DNA of 5,649 nt from Pseudomonadota bacterium (GTDB lineage Bacteria; Pseudomonadota; Gammaproteobacteria; Burkholderiales; Ferrovaceae): NCBI GenBank assembly GCA_021804345.1, contig JAJZHV010000087.1, positions 1 to 5,649 on the forward strand. The letters run 5' to 3'. Of this stretch, positions 1 through 5,649 are shown piece by piece; position 1 is the stretch's first letter; each line of letters begins with the position of its first letter. The notes beneath the pieces are model-generated. The model was given only the letters and a program-made list of their open reading frames with translations. It did no database searches and had not been told where the DNA came from. Both the position numbers and the translations under genes were made by a program.

Positions 1-703
1 GCTGCACCACAGGCCGCTGATGGGCAAAATAGATGGAGGGCACCGCCAGGCGCTCGCGACCGATGTAACTCCACACATCCAGTTCGGTCCAGTTGCTGAT
101 GGGAAACACACGCAGGTTTTCGCCGGGGTGAACCCGGGCGTTATACAGACTCCAGAGCTCGGGGCGCTGGTTTTTTGGATCCCAGGTGCCAAATTCATCC
201 CGGAAAGAAAAAATACGCTCCTTGGCACGCGCCTTTTCCTCGTCCCGTCGCGCCCCCCCAATACAGGCATCAAACTGATACTCATTGATGGTATCCACCA
301 GCGTGACAGCCTGCAGGGCATTGCGACTGTCCAGAGCGCCTTTTACCCGGGCCCGCCCCTGACGGATGGATTCTTCTACCGTGCGCACAATCAGGCGTTC
401 GCCCAACTGGGCCACACGCAAATCCCGAAAGGCGATCACTTCCTCGAAATTATGCCCGGTATCGATATGCACCAGCGGAAAGGGAAACGCCTGGGGACGA
501 AAGGCTTTCTCGGCCAGACGCAACAGCACGATGGAATCCTTGCCACCAGAAAACAGGAGCGCCGGATTACGGCATTCAGCCGCCACCTCGCGCAGAATGT
601 GGATCGCCTCCGATTCCAGACGATCCAGATGGTCTAGGGCTTCGAACCGGCCCGCACGATGCGGTGTCAGGGCCAAAACCTGAGGGTTGAGCGGATGATT
701 CAT
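1..703 (-). CDS. cysD: Sulfate adenylyltransferase subunit 2 (ATP sulfurylase small subunit), partial at the C-terminus
   Basis: Catalytic subunit of heterodimeric ATP sulfurylase. It adenylates sulfate with ATP to give APS and pyrophosphate in the cytoplasm, a step driven by the GTPase partner CysN. The frame is open from the ATG at 703 to the window edge, giving 234 residues of an expected ~300. Visible motifs are the PP-loop SGGKDS at residues 52-57, HIDTGHNF at 79-86, the GGARRDEEKARAKER stretch at 149-163, WDPKNQRPELW at 174-184 and NWTELDVW at 204-211, all hallmarks of CysD. The N-terminus is about 17 residues longer than in E. coli CysD, but GGAG six bases before the ATG supports this start. 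It follows cysH by 35 bases, so the two are probably co-transcribed. The missing C-terminus and probably cysN lie beyond position 1. NodP of rhizobia is a paralogous alternative name; the cys context favours the assimilatory enzyme. Confidence 0.96.
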   Translation of the reverse strand, partial: MNHPLNPQVLALTPHRAGRFEALDHLDRLESEAIHILREVAAECRNPALLFSGGKDSIVLLRLAEKAFRPQAFPFPLVHIDTGHNFEEVIAFRDLRVAQLGERLIVRTVEESIRQGRARVKGALDSRNALQAVTLVDTINEYQFDACIGGARRDEEKARAKERIFSFRDEFGTWDPKNQRPELWSLYNARVHPGENLRVFPISNWTELDVWSYIGRERLAVPSIYFAHQRPVVQ

Positions 704-709
704 ACTTGA

Positions 710-713
710 CTCC
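710..713 (-). promoter_or_regulatory. Ribosome binding site of cysD
   Basis: GGAG on the minus strand, six bases before the ATG at 703 and inside the 35-base cysH-cysD gap. It supports the longer N-terminus chosen for CysD over an internal start. Confidence 0.7.
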
Positions 714-738
714 AGAAAAGCCGAAAAAAATGCAACCT

Positions 739-1416
739 TCACCGATGCAAACCGCATTCCTTGGTGGTCGGATGCTCCCACCACCAACGCCCGGCGCGCT
801 CTGGTTCGTCGGCGCCGATGGCGCGGGTGCACGGGCTACATCCAATGCTGGCAAAGCCCTGATCATGCAGGGCATTGACCGGTACCCGAAAGCGCTTGAG
901 ATAGTCCCACACCTGCGCTCGGCTCCAGTCCAACAGGGGGTTGTACTTCACCAGACCGAATTCCTCATCCCAGGCGTGTTCTGCCAGCGTCTCCCGGGTG
1001 GGGGATTGCTCGCGGCGTAAACCCGTCACCCAGGCTTGCGCACCTGCCAGGGCCCGGCGCAGGGAAACCACCTTGCGCGCGCCACAACAGGCACGCCGGG
1101 CTTCAATACTATGATAAAACCCATTGATGCCGTAGGTGCTAACAAAGGCTTCCACATCCTGGGCCTGCGGAAAATAGACCCTTGGTGCCCGTCCGTAGGT
1201 TTCTTGGATTTGAGCCAGTAGCCGTTGGGTGGCTTCCGGCAAACGCCCGGTATCGAGCGTAAACACGTCCAGCGCCAGATTGGAGCGATACACCAGGTCG
1301 GTCAATACCATATCCTCGGGGCCCAGACTGCTGGCCACCCGCGCCGGCCTGTGGCTTTGAGCCACATGCTGCAAAACCCGGGTGCACTGTTCAATGCGTT
1401 CTTCCAGTGTGCTCAT
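739..1416 (-). CDS. cysH: Thioredoxin-dependent adenylylsulfate (APS) reductase, CysH family
   Basis: Reduces adenylylsulfate to sulfite and AMP in assimilatory sulfate reduction. The protein is 225 residues. It has the modified PP-loop region SSLGPEDMVLTDL (29-41), TLDTGR (53-58), a double cysteine C110-C111 in RRACCGARK, a second pair C193/C196 in GCSPC, and the C-terminal ECGLH with C221. In the family, the CC plus CxxC set binds a [4Fe-4S] cluster and marks enzymes using APS rather than PAPS; the cysteine of ECGLH carries the thiosulfonate intermediate that thioredoxin resolves. All five cysteines are present, so APS is the inferred substrate. The start ATG overlaps the stop of the DUF934 gene (ATGA, 1416-1413), which suggests translational coupling; AGGGA lies seven bases upstream. 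The frame stays open upstream to 1599, but that part runs inside the DUF934 gene and has no family similarity. cysD follows after 35 bases. Confidence 0.96.
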   Translation of the reverse strand: MSTLEERIEQCTRVLQHVAQSHRPARVASSLGPEDMVLTDLVYRSNLALDVFTLDTGRLPEATQRLLAQIQETYGRAPRVYFPQAQDVEAFVSTYGINGFYHSIEARRACCGARKVVSLRRALAGAQAWVTGLRREQSPTRETLAEHAWDEEFGLVKYNPLLDWSRAQVWDYLKRFRVPVNALHDQGFASIGCSPCTRAIGADEPERAGRWWWEHPTTKECGLHR

Positions 1417-2024
1417 GGGGTGTTCCCTGTGAAAACCGCCGGCGCGGGCATCTCTTCCCTCTGCGCCAGAATACGTCTTAGAAATAATGGGTTGGGGCAA
1501 TCCACCGCAGCCTGATAGGACTCGCTGAAGGTGTGAAAACCCTGAAGCAGTTGCACGGGGGGTACACCAGAGCGTGGCACAAAGGCATTGAATCCGCACC
1601 GCGCCAAATAATGGACGGTATCTTCGAAGACATCGCCCTGAGCACGCAATTCCCCCTTGAAGCCATAGTGATCACGCAGCGTTCGGGCCAGTGAATGGCC
1701 ACGTCCGTCGGTGAATAGGGGAAAATCCACGGCGATCAGATCCAGTCGTTCCAGTTCGGCGGCGAAAGACTCAGGTTCATCGCCCGGTTGCACGATCAAG
1801 CCCTTGCGACCCGGAAGGACCAGAAAAGCCTCCTTCTGCGCCTGCATGAGGGTTAGGGGTGCAAGGACACCACATCCGTCCCGCAAGGCTTGGGCCAGTT
1901 CTGCCTCACGGGACAAGTCTGCCCAGAGCGCCTGCAGGTCCTGGGCGCTCATCACAAGCTGGTAGGGATCGCGCACGATCACCCCATCCAGTATCATTTC
2001 CTGGGCTATATCAGTCCTGTTCAT
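1413..2024 (-). CDS. DUF934 family protein, conserved companion of sulfite reductase
   Basis: A 203-residue soluble protein without signal peptide or membrane segment, recognisable as the DUF934 family. The family core is FPLFTDGRGHSLARTLR (101-117), GELRAQGDVFED (124-135) and RCGFNAF (142-148), followed by FHTFSESYQ (163-171). Members are almost always encoded directly after an assimilatory sulfite (or nitrite) reductase of the type found here. The biochemical role is not firmly established as far as I know; a part in assembling or serving the reductase is inference from gene order only. There are three cysteines (C51, C143, C176) but no CxxC, so a classical iron-sulfur or redox motif is absent. 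The ATG at 2024 has AGGGAG four bases upstream. The gene sits 33 bases after cysI and overlaps cysH by four bases, so it is clearly part of the sulfur operon. Confidence 0.93.
   Translation of the reverse strand: MNRTDIAQEMILDGVIVRDPYQLVMSAQDLQALWADLSREAELAQALRDGCGVLAPLTLMQAQKEAFLVLPGRKGLIVQPGDEPESFAAELERLDLIAVDFPLFTDGRGHSLARTLRDHYGFKGELRAQGDVFEDTVHYLARCGFNAFVPRSGVPPVQLLQGFHTFSESYQAAVDCPNPLFLRRILAQREEMPAPAVFTGNTP
1424..1428 (-). promoter_or_regulatory. Ribosome binding site of cysH, inside the DUF934 gene
   Basis: AGGGA on the minus strand, seven bases before the ATG at 1416. It lies within the last codons of the DUF934 gene, so ribosomes ending that gene would meet the cysH start directly. 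It fixes the cysH start at 1416 rather than at earlier in-frame ATGs. Confidence 0.6.
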
Positions 2025-2028
2025 CTCT

Positions 2029-2034
2029 CTCCCT
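2029..2034 (-). promoter_or_regulatory. Ribosome binding site of the DUF934 gene
   Basis: AGGGAG on the minus strand, four bases from the ATG at 2024, a rather short spacing. It lies in the 33-base gap after cysI and supports the start chosen. Confidence 0.6.
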
Positions 2035-2057
2035 GATCTTCACGAAGGGGGTTGGCC

Positions 2058-3734
2058 TCAGGCGCACAGTGCCTGGCGTTCTTCGGCATACACCCGTTCC
2101 TTGAACGGCTCAATCCCGATCCGTTCCACCACTTCCACAAAAAGTTCTTCCTCATGCCGCCGTTGTTCCAGATACACTTCCAGCAGGCGCTCGATGGCAT
2201 CGGGCACCTGCTCTGCCGCCAGGGCTGGCCCAATGACCCGGCCCAAACGCGCTGGGGCCTGTCGACCGCCAATGGTGATCTGATAAAATTCGGCCCCCTG
2301 CTTATCCACGCCCAGAATGCCAATATGGCCCACGTGATGATGTCCGCAGGCATTCATGCATCCGGAAATGTTGAGATCCAGCGCACCAATCTCCTCCAAC
2401 CGCTGCAAGTCCCCAAAGCGCTGGGAAATGGCCTGCGCCACTGGAATCGAACGGGCGTTGGCCAGGGCACAGTAATCACCGCCTGGGCAGGAAATGATAT
2501 TGCTGAGCAGTCCAATATTGGGAGTGGCAAAACCCCAGGACTTCAATGCCGCATACAGTGCCGGTAACTGCTCCTGCTCCACGTCTGGCAAAATTAGATT
2601 CTGCTCATGGCTAACGCGAATTTCACCAAACCCGAATTGTTCGGAGAGATCCGCCACGGCGTCCATCTGCGCAGCGCTAATGTCCCCCGGAGCCTGTCCG
2701 GGGGCCTTCAGGGACAAAGTAACCGCGGCATATCCGGGCACCTGATGGGCCTGGACGTTGCGCTCACGCCACCGGCGCAGCCCAGGCTGCTGAGCCAGCA
2801 TCTGCTGCAGGGCCATCGAGGGAGCGGCCGGCAAGGAGGCGTAGTGAGGACGCTGCATCCGGGCCTCGATGCGCGCCAACTCCTGGGGCAGCAGCGTGCT
2901 AGGGCCGTCTTTCCAACGCAGCCATTCGGTTTCCACCTCGCGGATAAAACGCTCGGGGGTCAGTGCCTTCACCAGAATCTTGATGCGCGCTTTTTGTTTG
3001 TTATCCCGTCGACCATAGCGGTTATACACCCGCAAAATAGCCTCTAGGTAGGTCAGTAAGTGGGGCAGAGGAAGAAACTCCCGAACCAGGACCCCCAGCA
3101 TGGGGGTGCGGCCCAAGCCACCGCCCACAATGACGCGAAAACCCACCTGCCCTTGATCATCGCGCACCGCATGCAAGCCGATATCATGCACCCAGGTGGC
3201 AGCCCGGTCCTGCAGGGCACCATTCACGGCAATCTTGAATTTGCGCGGCAAAAAGGCAAACTCCGGATGAAAGGTGGACCATTGCCGGATCACTTCGCAA
3301 TAAATGCGGGGATCAATCAACTCATCGGCCGCCACACCCGCAAAATGGTCCGTGGTGGTATTGCGGACACAATTTCCGCTGGTTTGAATGGCATGCATCT
3401 GAACCGCAGCCAGTTCCGCCAGAATATCAGGCACCTGCGCCAACTGCGGCCAGTTGAACTGAATATTTTGGCGCGTGCTGAAATGCCCAACGCCCCGGTC
3501 ATAGGTGCGGGCAATATGGGCCAAGCGCCGAAGTTGCCGCGCGGCTAGGACCCCATAGGGAATGGCTACCCGCAACATGGGCGCATGGCGCTGAATGTAT
3601 AACCCGTTTTGCAGCCGCAGGGGCCTGAAATCCTCTTCCGACAGTTGCCCATCCAGAAAGCGTCGGGTCTGTTCCCGGAATTGACTAACCCGCTCATCCA
3701 CCAGACGCTGATCGATTTCATCATATTGGTACAT
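2058..3734 (-). CDS. cysI: Assimilatory sulfite reductase, siroheme/[4Fe-4S] hemoprotein subunit
   Basis: Six-electron reduction of sulfite to sulfide, the last reductive step of sulfate assimilation, in the cytoplasm. The 558 residues show the duplicated nitrite/sulfite reductase fold. STRQNIQ with R88, NCVRNT with R124, and RKFKIAVNG with K165/K167 correspond to the anion-binding Arg/Lys set of E. coli CysI (R83, R153, K215, K217). The cluster and siroheme ligands are C416 and C422 (SCPGGDYC, C-x5-C) and C459 and C463 (GCMNAC, C-x3-C), so the active site looks intact. Length is close to E. coli CysI (570). The start at 3734 has GGAG seven bases upstream. No CysJ gene lies upstream; the neighbour is a desaturase, so the electron donor may be ferredoxin or a flavoprotein encoded elsewhere. 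A nitrite reductase role is possible in this superfamily, but the cysH/cysD context favours sulfite. Confidence 0.94.
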   Translation of the reverse strand: MYQYDEIDQRLVDERVSQFREQTRRFLDGQLSEEDFRPLRLQNGLYIQRHAPMLRVAIPYGVLAARQLRRLAHIARTYDRGVGHFSTRQNIQFNWPQLAQVPDILAELAAVQMHAIQTSGNCVRNTTTDHFAGVAADELIDPRIYCEVIRQWSTFHPEFAFLPRKFKIAVNGALQDRAATWVHDIGLHAVRDDQGQVGFRVIVGGGLGRTPMLGVLVREFLPLPHLLTYLEAILRVYNRYGRRDNKQKARIKILVKALTPERFIREVETEWLRWKDGPSTLLPQELARIEARMQRPHYASLPAAPSMALQQMLAQQPGLRRWRERNVQAHQVPGYAAVTLSLKAPGQAPGDISAAQMDAVADLSEQFGFGEIRVSHEQNLILPDVEQEQLPALYAALKSWGFATPNIGLLSNIISCPGGDYCALANARSIPVAQAISQRFGDLQRLEEIGALDLNISGCMNACGHHHVGHIGILGVDKQGAEFYQITIGGRQAPARLGRVIGPALAAEQVPDAIERLLEVYLEQRRHEEELFVEVVERIGIEPFKERVYAEERQALCA

Positions 3735-3741
3735 GGACCCA

Positions 3742-3745
3742 CTCC
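3742..3745 (-). promoter_or_regulatory. Ribosome binding site of cysI
   Basis: GGAG on the minus strand with seven bases to the ATG at 3734, consistent with this start codon. Confidence 0.6.
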
Positions 3746-3766
3746 GTCTTCTTCGGCAATGGGCCC

Positions 3767-3795
3767 ATTGTAGGGAGGAATCTATAGAACAACAA
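3767..3795 (-). promoter_or_regulatory. Candidate sigma70-type promoter of the cysI cluster
   Basis: On the minus strand TTGTTG (3795-3790), a 17-base spacer, and TACAAT (3772-3767). The -10 matches the consensus at five of six positions and the -35 at only three of six, as is common for activator-dependent promoters. Transcription would start near 3760, leaving a leader of about 25 bases that contains the cysI ribosome binding site. The neighbouring AT-rich DNA offers other weaker matches (for example TTGATC, 17 bases, TTAAAT just after the desaturase stop), so the exact site is uncertain. Confidence 0.4.
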
Positions 3796-3800
3796 AGACT

Positions 3801-3826
3801 AATAAATTAGTATTTAATAATTTATT
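3801..3826. repeat. AT-only inverted repeat upstream of cysI, possible operator
   Basis: Perfect 9-bp arms AATAAATTA (3801-3809) and TAATTTATT (3818-3826) around an 8-base centre. It lies directly upstream of the candidate cysI -35 box, where LysR-type activators such as CysB usually bind. The surrounding 60 bases (3781-3840) have only 10 G/C. It also lies 10 bases beyond the desaturase stop codon, but arms of A-T pairs only and no proper U-tract make it a poor intrinsic terminator. A binding role is inference from position and symmetry; I could not match it to a named regulator's consensus. Confidence 0.4.
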
Positions 3827-3836
3827 GTTATATTGA

Positions 3837-5024
3837 TCAAGCGTAGGCACGCAGGGTTCTTGAAAATCGCTGCAAGGCATGAATCCCGCTGGCCTCAGCC
3901 CGCTGGCACCAATCAGCGAGCTGTTCCACCAGTTGCTCCCGGGTAACATGAGAACGGGTCCACAGGGCGGTGAGCTCTTCGCGCATGGTCATCACGGTTT
4001 GCATGCAGCCGCTGGCCGAGCACGCGGCATCCAGCACCAGTTGATCGCGCACCGGCAGGGTTGCCGGTTCCTGACGCAACCAGCGTACCACCATCGCCAG
4101 GGATTCACGCCTGGAGGGCAAGGGAGGTGTGAGACGATGTCCCAGTTGTTGCAGTTCTAGCGAGCAGGTTTGAGTCAGTGCCTGGGCAAAACGGGCCATG
4201 ACGTCATAGCGATTGCGGATGATGGACTGCAGGGTTTCTTGGTCGCAAGCGGCCTTACCCGGATCGAAACGCACCGTGGGGGCCAGGCTTTTGACCCGGG
4301 CTTGTCCCACCAGGGCCAACAGGCGAATATACATCCAGCCGATATCGAATTCATACCAGCGGTTGGACAACTTGGCCGATGTGGCAAAGGCATGATGGTT
4401 GTTATGCAATTCTTCGCCGCCGATCAAAATTCCCCAGTGGAAAATATTGGTGCTGGCATCCTTGCATTCATAGTGGCGATACCCCCAAAAGTGCCCAATA
4501 CCATTGATGACGCCGGCCGCCCAGAAGGGAATCCACGCCATTTGCACCAGCCACATCAACGCGCCCGGAAGCACGCCAAACGCCACCAGATCCAGCAGCA
4601 GCAAAAGCAGAATGCCCAGGCGCTGATGGGGAATGTACAGGTGGTTTTCGATCCAGTCATCGGGCGTGCCGTGGCTATACCGCTGGATGGTCTGCTGGTT
4701 ACGGCTTTCCTTGACATACAAGAATACCCCGCCCCATAGCACCCGGTTCAAACCCAGCACCTGTGGGCTATGGGGATCATCCGGGGTTTCGCACTTGGCG
4801 TGATGTTTACGATGGATGGCAGCCCATTCCCGGGTCACCATCCCCGTGGTCAACCATAACCAGAAGCGAAAAAAATGACTGATGGCGGGAGCCAGATCCA
4901 AGGACCGATGCGCCTGATGACGGTGCAGATACACCGTGACGGCCACAATGGTGATGTGGGTCATGATCAACAGGGCAATCACTTTTTGCCACCCGGACAC
5001 ATCCAATAGACCTGAGTACAGCAT
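3837..5024 (-). CDS. Membrane fatty acid desaturase (delta-9 acyl-CoA/acyl-lipid type)
   Basis: Di-iron integral membrane enzyme that introduces a double bond into fatty acyl chains and so adjusts membrane fluidity; the delta-9 position is inferred from the family. The 395 residues carry the three histidine boxes HRHQAH (34-39), HRKHH (71-75) and HNNHH (207-211), plus NGIGH (174-178), whose N174 and H178 match additional metal-site residues of stearoyl-CoA desaturase. Hydrophobic stretches fall around 14-33, 48-62, 136-160 and 163-177. Residues ~250-395 form a soluble C-terminal part without histidine boxes but with C335/C340; a total near 390 is usual for proteobacterial members such as Pseudomonas DesA/DesB, so this is not a fusion. 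I chose the ATG at 5024 because AAAGGAG lies nine bases upstream; the frame extends to 5084, but that would start inside the promoter's -35 box. It has its own promoter, separated from mscS by 120 bases and from cysI by 102. Confidence 0.93.
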   Translation of the reverse strand: MLYSGLLDVSGWQKVIALLIMTHITIVAVTVYLHRHQAHRSLDLAPAISHFFRFWLWLTTGMVTREWAAIHRKHHAKCETPDDPHSPQVLGLNRVLWGGVFLYVKESRNQQTIQRYSHGTPDDWIENHLYIPHQRLGILLLLLLDLVAFGVLPGALMWLVQMAWIPFWAAGVINGIGHFWGYRHYECKDASTNIFHWGILIGGEELHNNHHAFATSAKLSNRWYEFDIGWMYIRLLALVGQARVKSLAPTVRFDPGKAACDQETLQSIIRNRYDVMARFAQALTQTCSLELQQLGHRLTPPLPSRRESLAMVVRWLRQEPATLPVRDQLVLDAACSASGCMQTVMTMREELTALWTRSHVTREQLVEQLADWCQRAEASGIHALQRFSRTLRAYA

Positions 5025-5033
5025 GGTAGGGCA

Positions 5034-5040
5034 CTCCTTT
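5034..5040 (-). promoter_or_regulatory. Ribosome binding site of the desaturase gene
   Basis: AAAGGAG on the minus strand, nine bases before the ATG at 5024. It is the strongest Shine-Dalgarno match in the window and decides between the starts at 5024 and 5084. Confidence 0.75.
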
Positions 5041-5055
5041 GAGACGCAACCCGTT

Positions 5056-5084
5056 ATTTTATGGCCAAACCAGCGTGACATCAA
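5056..5084 (-). promoter_or_regulatory. Sigma70-type promoter of the desaturase gene
   Basis: On the minus strand TTGATG (5084-5079), a 17-base spacer, and TAAAAT (5061-5056): four of six and five of six matches with optimal spacing. Transcription would start near 5049, giving a leader of about 25 bases that includes the ribosome binding site. This also argues against the longer reading frame from 5084. The -35 box shares bases with one copy of a direct repeat, so it may be regulated. Confidence 0.6.
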
Positions 5085-5122
5085 GCCATGCGGCGTAGGC
5101 CTCCCGTATCCTCAAGCCATGC
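5081..5122. repeat. Pair of 11-base direct repeats at the desaturase promoter
   Basis: TCAAGCCATGC occurs at 5081-5091 and again at 5112-5122 (GCATGGCTTGA on the transcribed-direction strand), 31 bases apart, about three helical turns. The inner copy overlaps the -35 box of the desaturase promoter. Identical copies on the same face of the helix suggest sites for a regulator, but no named regulator can be assigned from the sequence. Confidence 0.5.
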
Positions 5123-5144
5123 CCGGTGCTCGGCACTAATCCTC

Positions 5145-5649
5145 TTAAACCACGCTGGCACTGGCTCCATCGCGCAGGGGAACGGTAATCCCGGCTTCCT
5201 TGAAGCCTTGCTGAATGTGGCGCAGCAGTTGCGAGCGCAATCCCACCTCGCTCACCCCGGGATCGACGATCCAGTACTGCAAGGCCAGTTCCACCCCGTG
5301 CCCGGTCCAGCGCATGATGGTGACCGAGGCGGCGGGATCGCTCTGGATCCGGTTCTGGTTTTGAGCCGCTTGTAGCAAGATGGCGCTCACCTGATCCAGA
5401 TCGCTACCATAGCTGACTTCCAGCATCAGATTGCGGCACACCCCTTGGCTGGACAAGCTATGGTTGACAATAGTTTGCGTCAAAAAGGTTTCGTTGGGCA
5501 CCAAAAAAACCGTGCCATCGGTGGCACTCAGGGCAATACAGCGCGCATCCAGGCGCATGACCGTGCCCTGCTTGCCATCCACCGTAATCACATCCCCCAG
5601 CCGAATGGAGCGATCCATAAGAATGATAAAGCCGCTGACATAGTTGCTG
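5145..5649 (-). CDS. MscS-family small-conductance mechanosensitive channel, C-terminal part
   Basis: Inner-membrane channel family that opens under membrane tension to release solutes on hypo-osmotic shock. Only the last 167 residues are in the window; the frame is open to position 5649, and the ATG at 5618 is internal. Visible residues begin with SNYVSGFIIL, the end of the pore-lining helix, then DRSIRLGDVITVDG, the start of the beta domain, then TDGTVFLVPNETFLTQTIVNHS (visible residues 43-64), with the typical VPN motif, and an alpha/beta C-terminal domain to the TAA stop at 5145. The tail ends ITVPLRDGASASVV, where many family members have a P-x-PQ motif followed by a charged end, so the tail is somewhat divergent. 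Length and the number of N-terminal membrane helices cannot be judged here. It is probably not co-transcribed with the desaturase, which has its own promoter after 120 bases. Confidence 0.93.
   Translation of the reverse strand, partial: SNYVSGFIILMDRSIRLGDVITVDGKQGTVMRLDARCIALSATDGTVFLVPNETFLTQTIVNHSLSSQGVCRNLMLEVSYGSDLDQVSAILLQAAQNQNRIQSDPAASVTIMRWTGHGVELALQYWIVDPGVSEVGLRSQLLRHIQQGFKEAGITVPLRDGASASVV

Larger units (their letters stand above)
1..3760 (-). other. Probable sulfate-assimilation operon cysI-DUF934-cysH-cysD
   Basis: Four same-strand genes with gaps of 33, -4 and 35 bases and no terminator-like hairpin between them. Together they supply ATP sulfurylase (small subunit), APS reductase and sulfite reductase, that is, sulfate to sulfide. 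Missing from the visible part are cysN, expected beyond position 1, and any cysJ. The upstream boundary is the AT-rich gap before 3734. Confidence 0.75.

Noticed and set aside
20..637. Plus-strand open frame of 205 codons opposite cysD
   Set aside because: It is the antisense shadow of cysD. The minus-strand frame has clear CysD motifs, while the plus-strand translation shows no recognisable domain. G+C-rich coding sequence often leaves such frames open.
1417..1599. Upstream extension of the cysH frame to an ATG at 1599
   Set aside because: The extra residues overlap the conserved end of the DUF934 gene in another frame and resemble no CysH N-terminus. The start at 1416 has a ribosome binding site and family-typical length.
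2052..3548. Several plus-strand open frames of 80-170 codons opposite cysI
   Set aside because: They are antisense shadows of the sulfite reductase gene, with no recognisable domain and no consistent ribosome binding sites.
3761..3766. GGGCCC palindrome between the cysI promoter candidate and the start codon
   Set aside because: A six-base palindrome is expected by chance in G+C-rich DNA and has no longer symmetry around it.
4170..4739. Plus-strand open frame of 189 codons opposite the desaturase
   Set aside because: It is the antisense shadow of the desaturase coding sequence, which has all histidine boxes on the minus strand. The plus-strand product resembles no known family.
5025..5084. 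N-terminal extension of the desaturase to an ATG at 5084
   Set aside because: That ATG would lie within the -35 box of the likely promoter and the extension is not hydrophobic or family-like. AAAGGAG before 5024 is a far better start.
5118..5138. Small G+C hairpin after the mscS stop as a terminator
   Set aside because: Only short arms (such as GTGC/GCAC around three bases) can form, and no U-tract follows on the minus strand. Not enough to call a terminator.

Overview
All six genes in this window lie on the minus strand, so reading in the direction of transcription runs from high to low coordinates. The layout is that of a proteobacterial chromosome. The core is an assimilatory sulfate-reduction cluster in the order sulfite reductase, DUF934 protein, APS-type CysH, CysD, an order known from many beta- and gammaproteobacteria. 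The moderately high G+C and the gene set would fit a chemolithotroph such as Acidithiobacillus or a relative, but this window cannot settle genus or species. No mobile element, CRISPR array, RNA gene or phage gene is visible. This is ordinary chromosomal housekeeping sequence.

Layout in order of transcription: (1) 5649-5145, the C-terminal 167 residues of an MscS-family mechanosensitive channel, cut by the window edge. (2) 5144-5025, a 120-base gap with a good sigma70-type promoter and a pair of 11-base direct repeats, one overlapping the -35 box. (3) 5024-3837, a membrane acyl-lipid/acyl-CoA desaturase of 395 residues with all three histidine boxes. (4) 3836-3735, a very AT-rich gap with a 9-bp inverted repeat and a weaker promoter candidate, probably the control region of the sulfur cluster. 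(5) 3734-2058, sulfite reductase hemoprotein. (6) 2024-1413, a DUF934 protein. (7) 1416-739, APS reductase (CysH), whose start codon overlaps the DUF934 stop codon as ATGA. (8) 703-1, the first 234 residues of sulfate adenylyltransferase subunit 2 (CysD), running off the window.

How the sulfur genes fit together: CysD, with its GTPase partner CysN (expected just outside the window, beyond position 1), makes APS from sulfate and ATP. CysH carries the four cluster cysteines typical of enzymes that reduce APS directly to sulfite, so no APS kinase step is needed for assimilation. The siroheme/[4Fe-4S] sulfite reductase then makes sulfide for cysteine synthesis. No CysJ flavoprotein lies beside the sulfite reductase here, so its electron donor is open. 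The DUF934 protein is a conserved companion of this reductase type without a firmly assigned role. It is the least understood gene in the window, and the two control regions are the other items worth checking.
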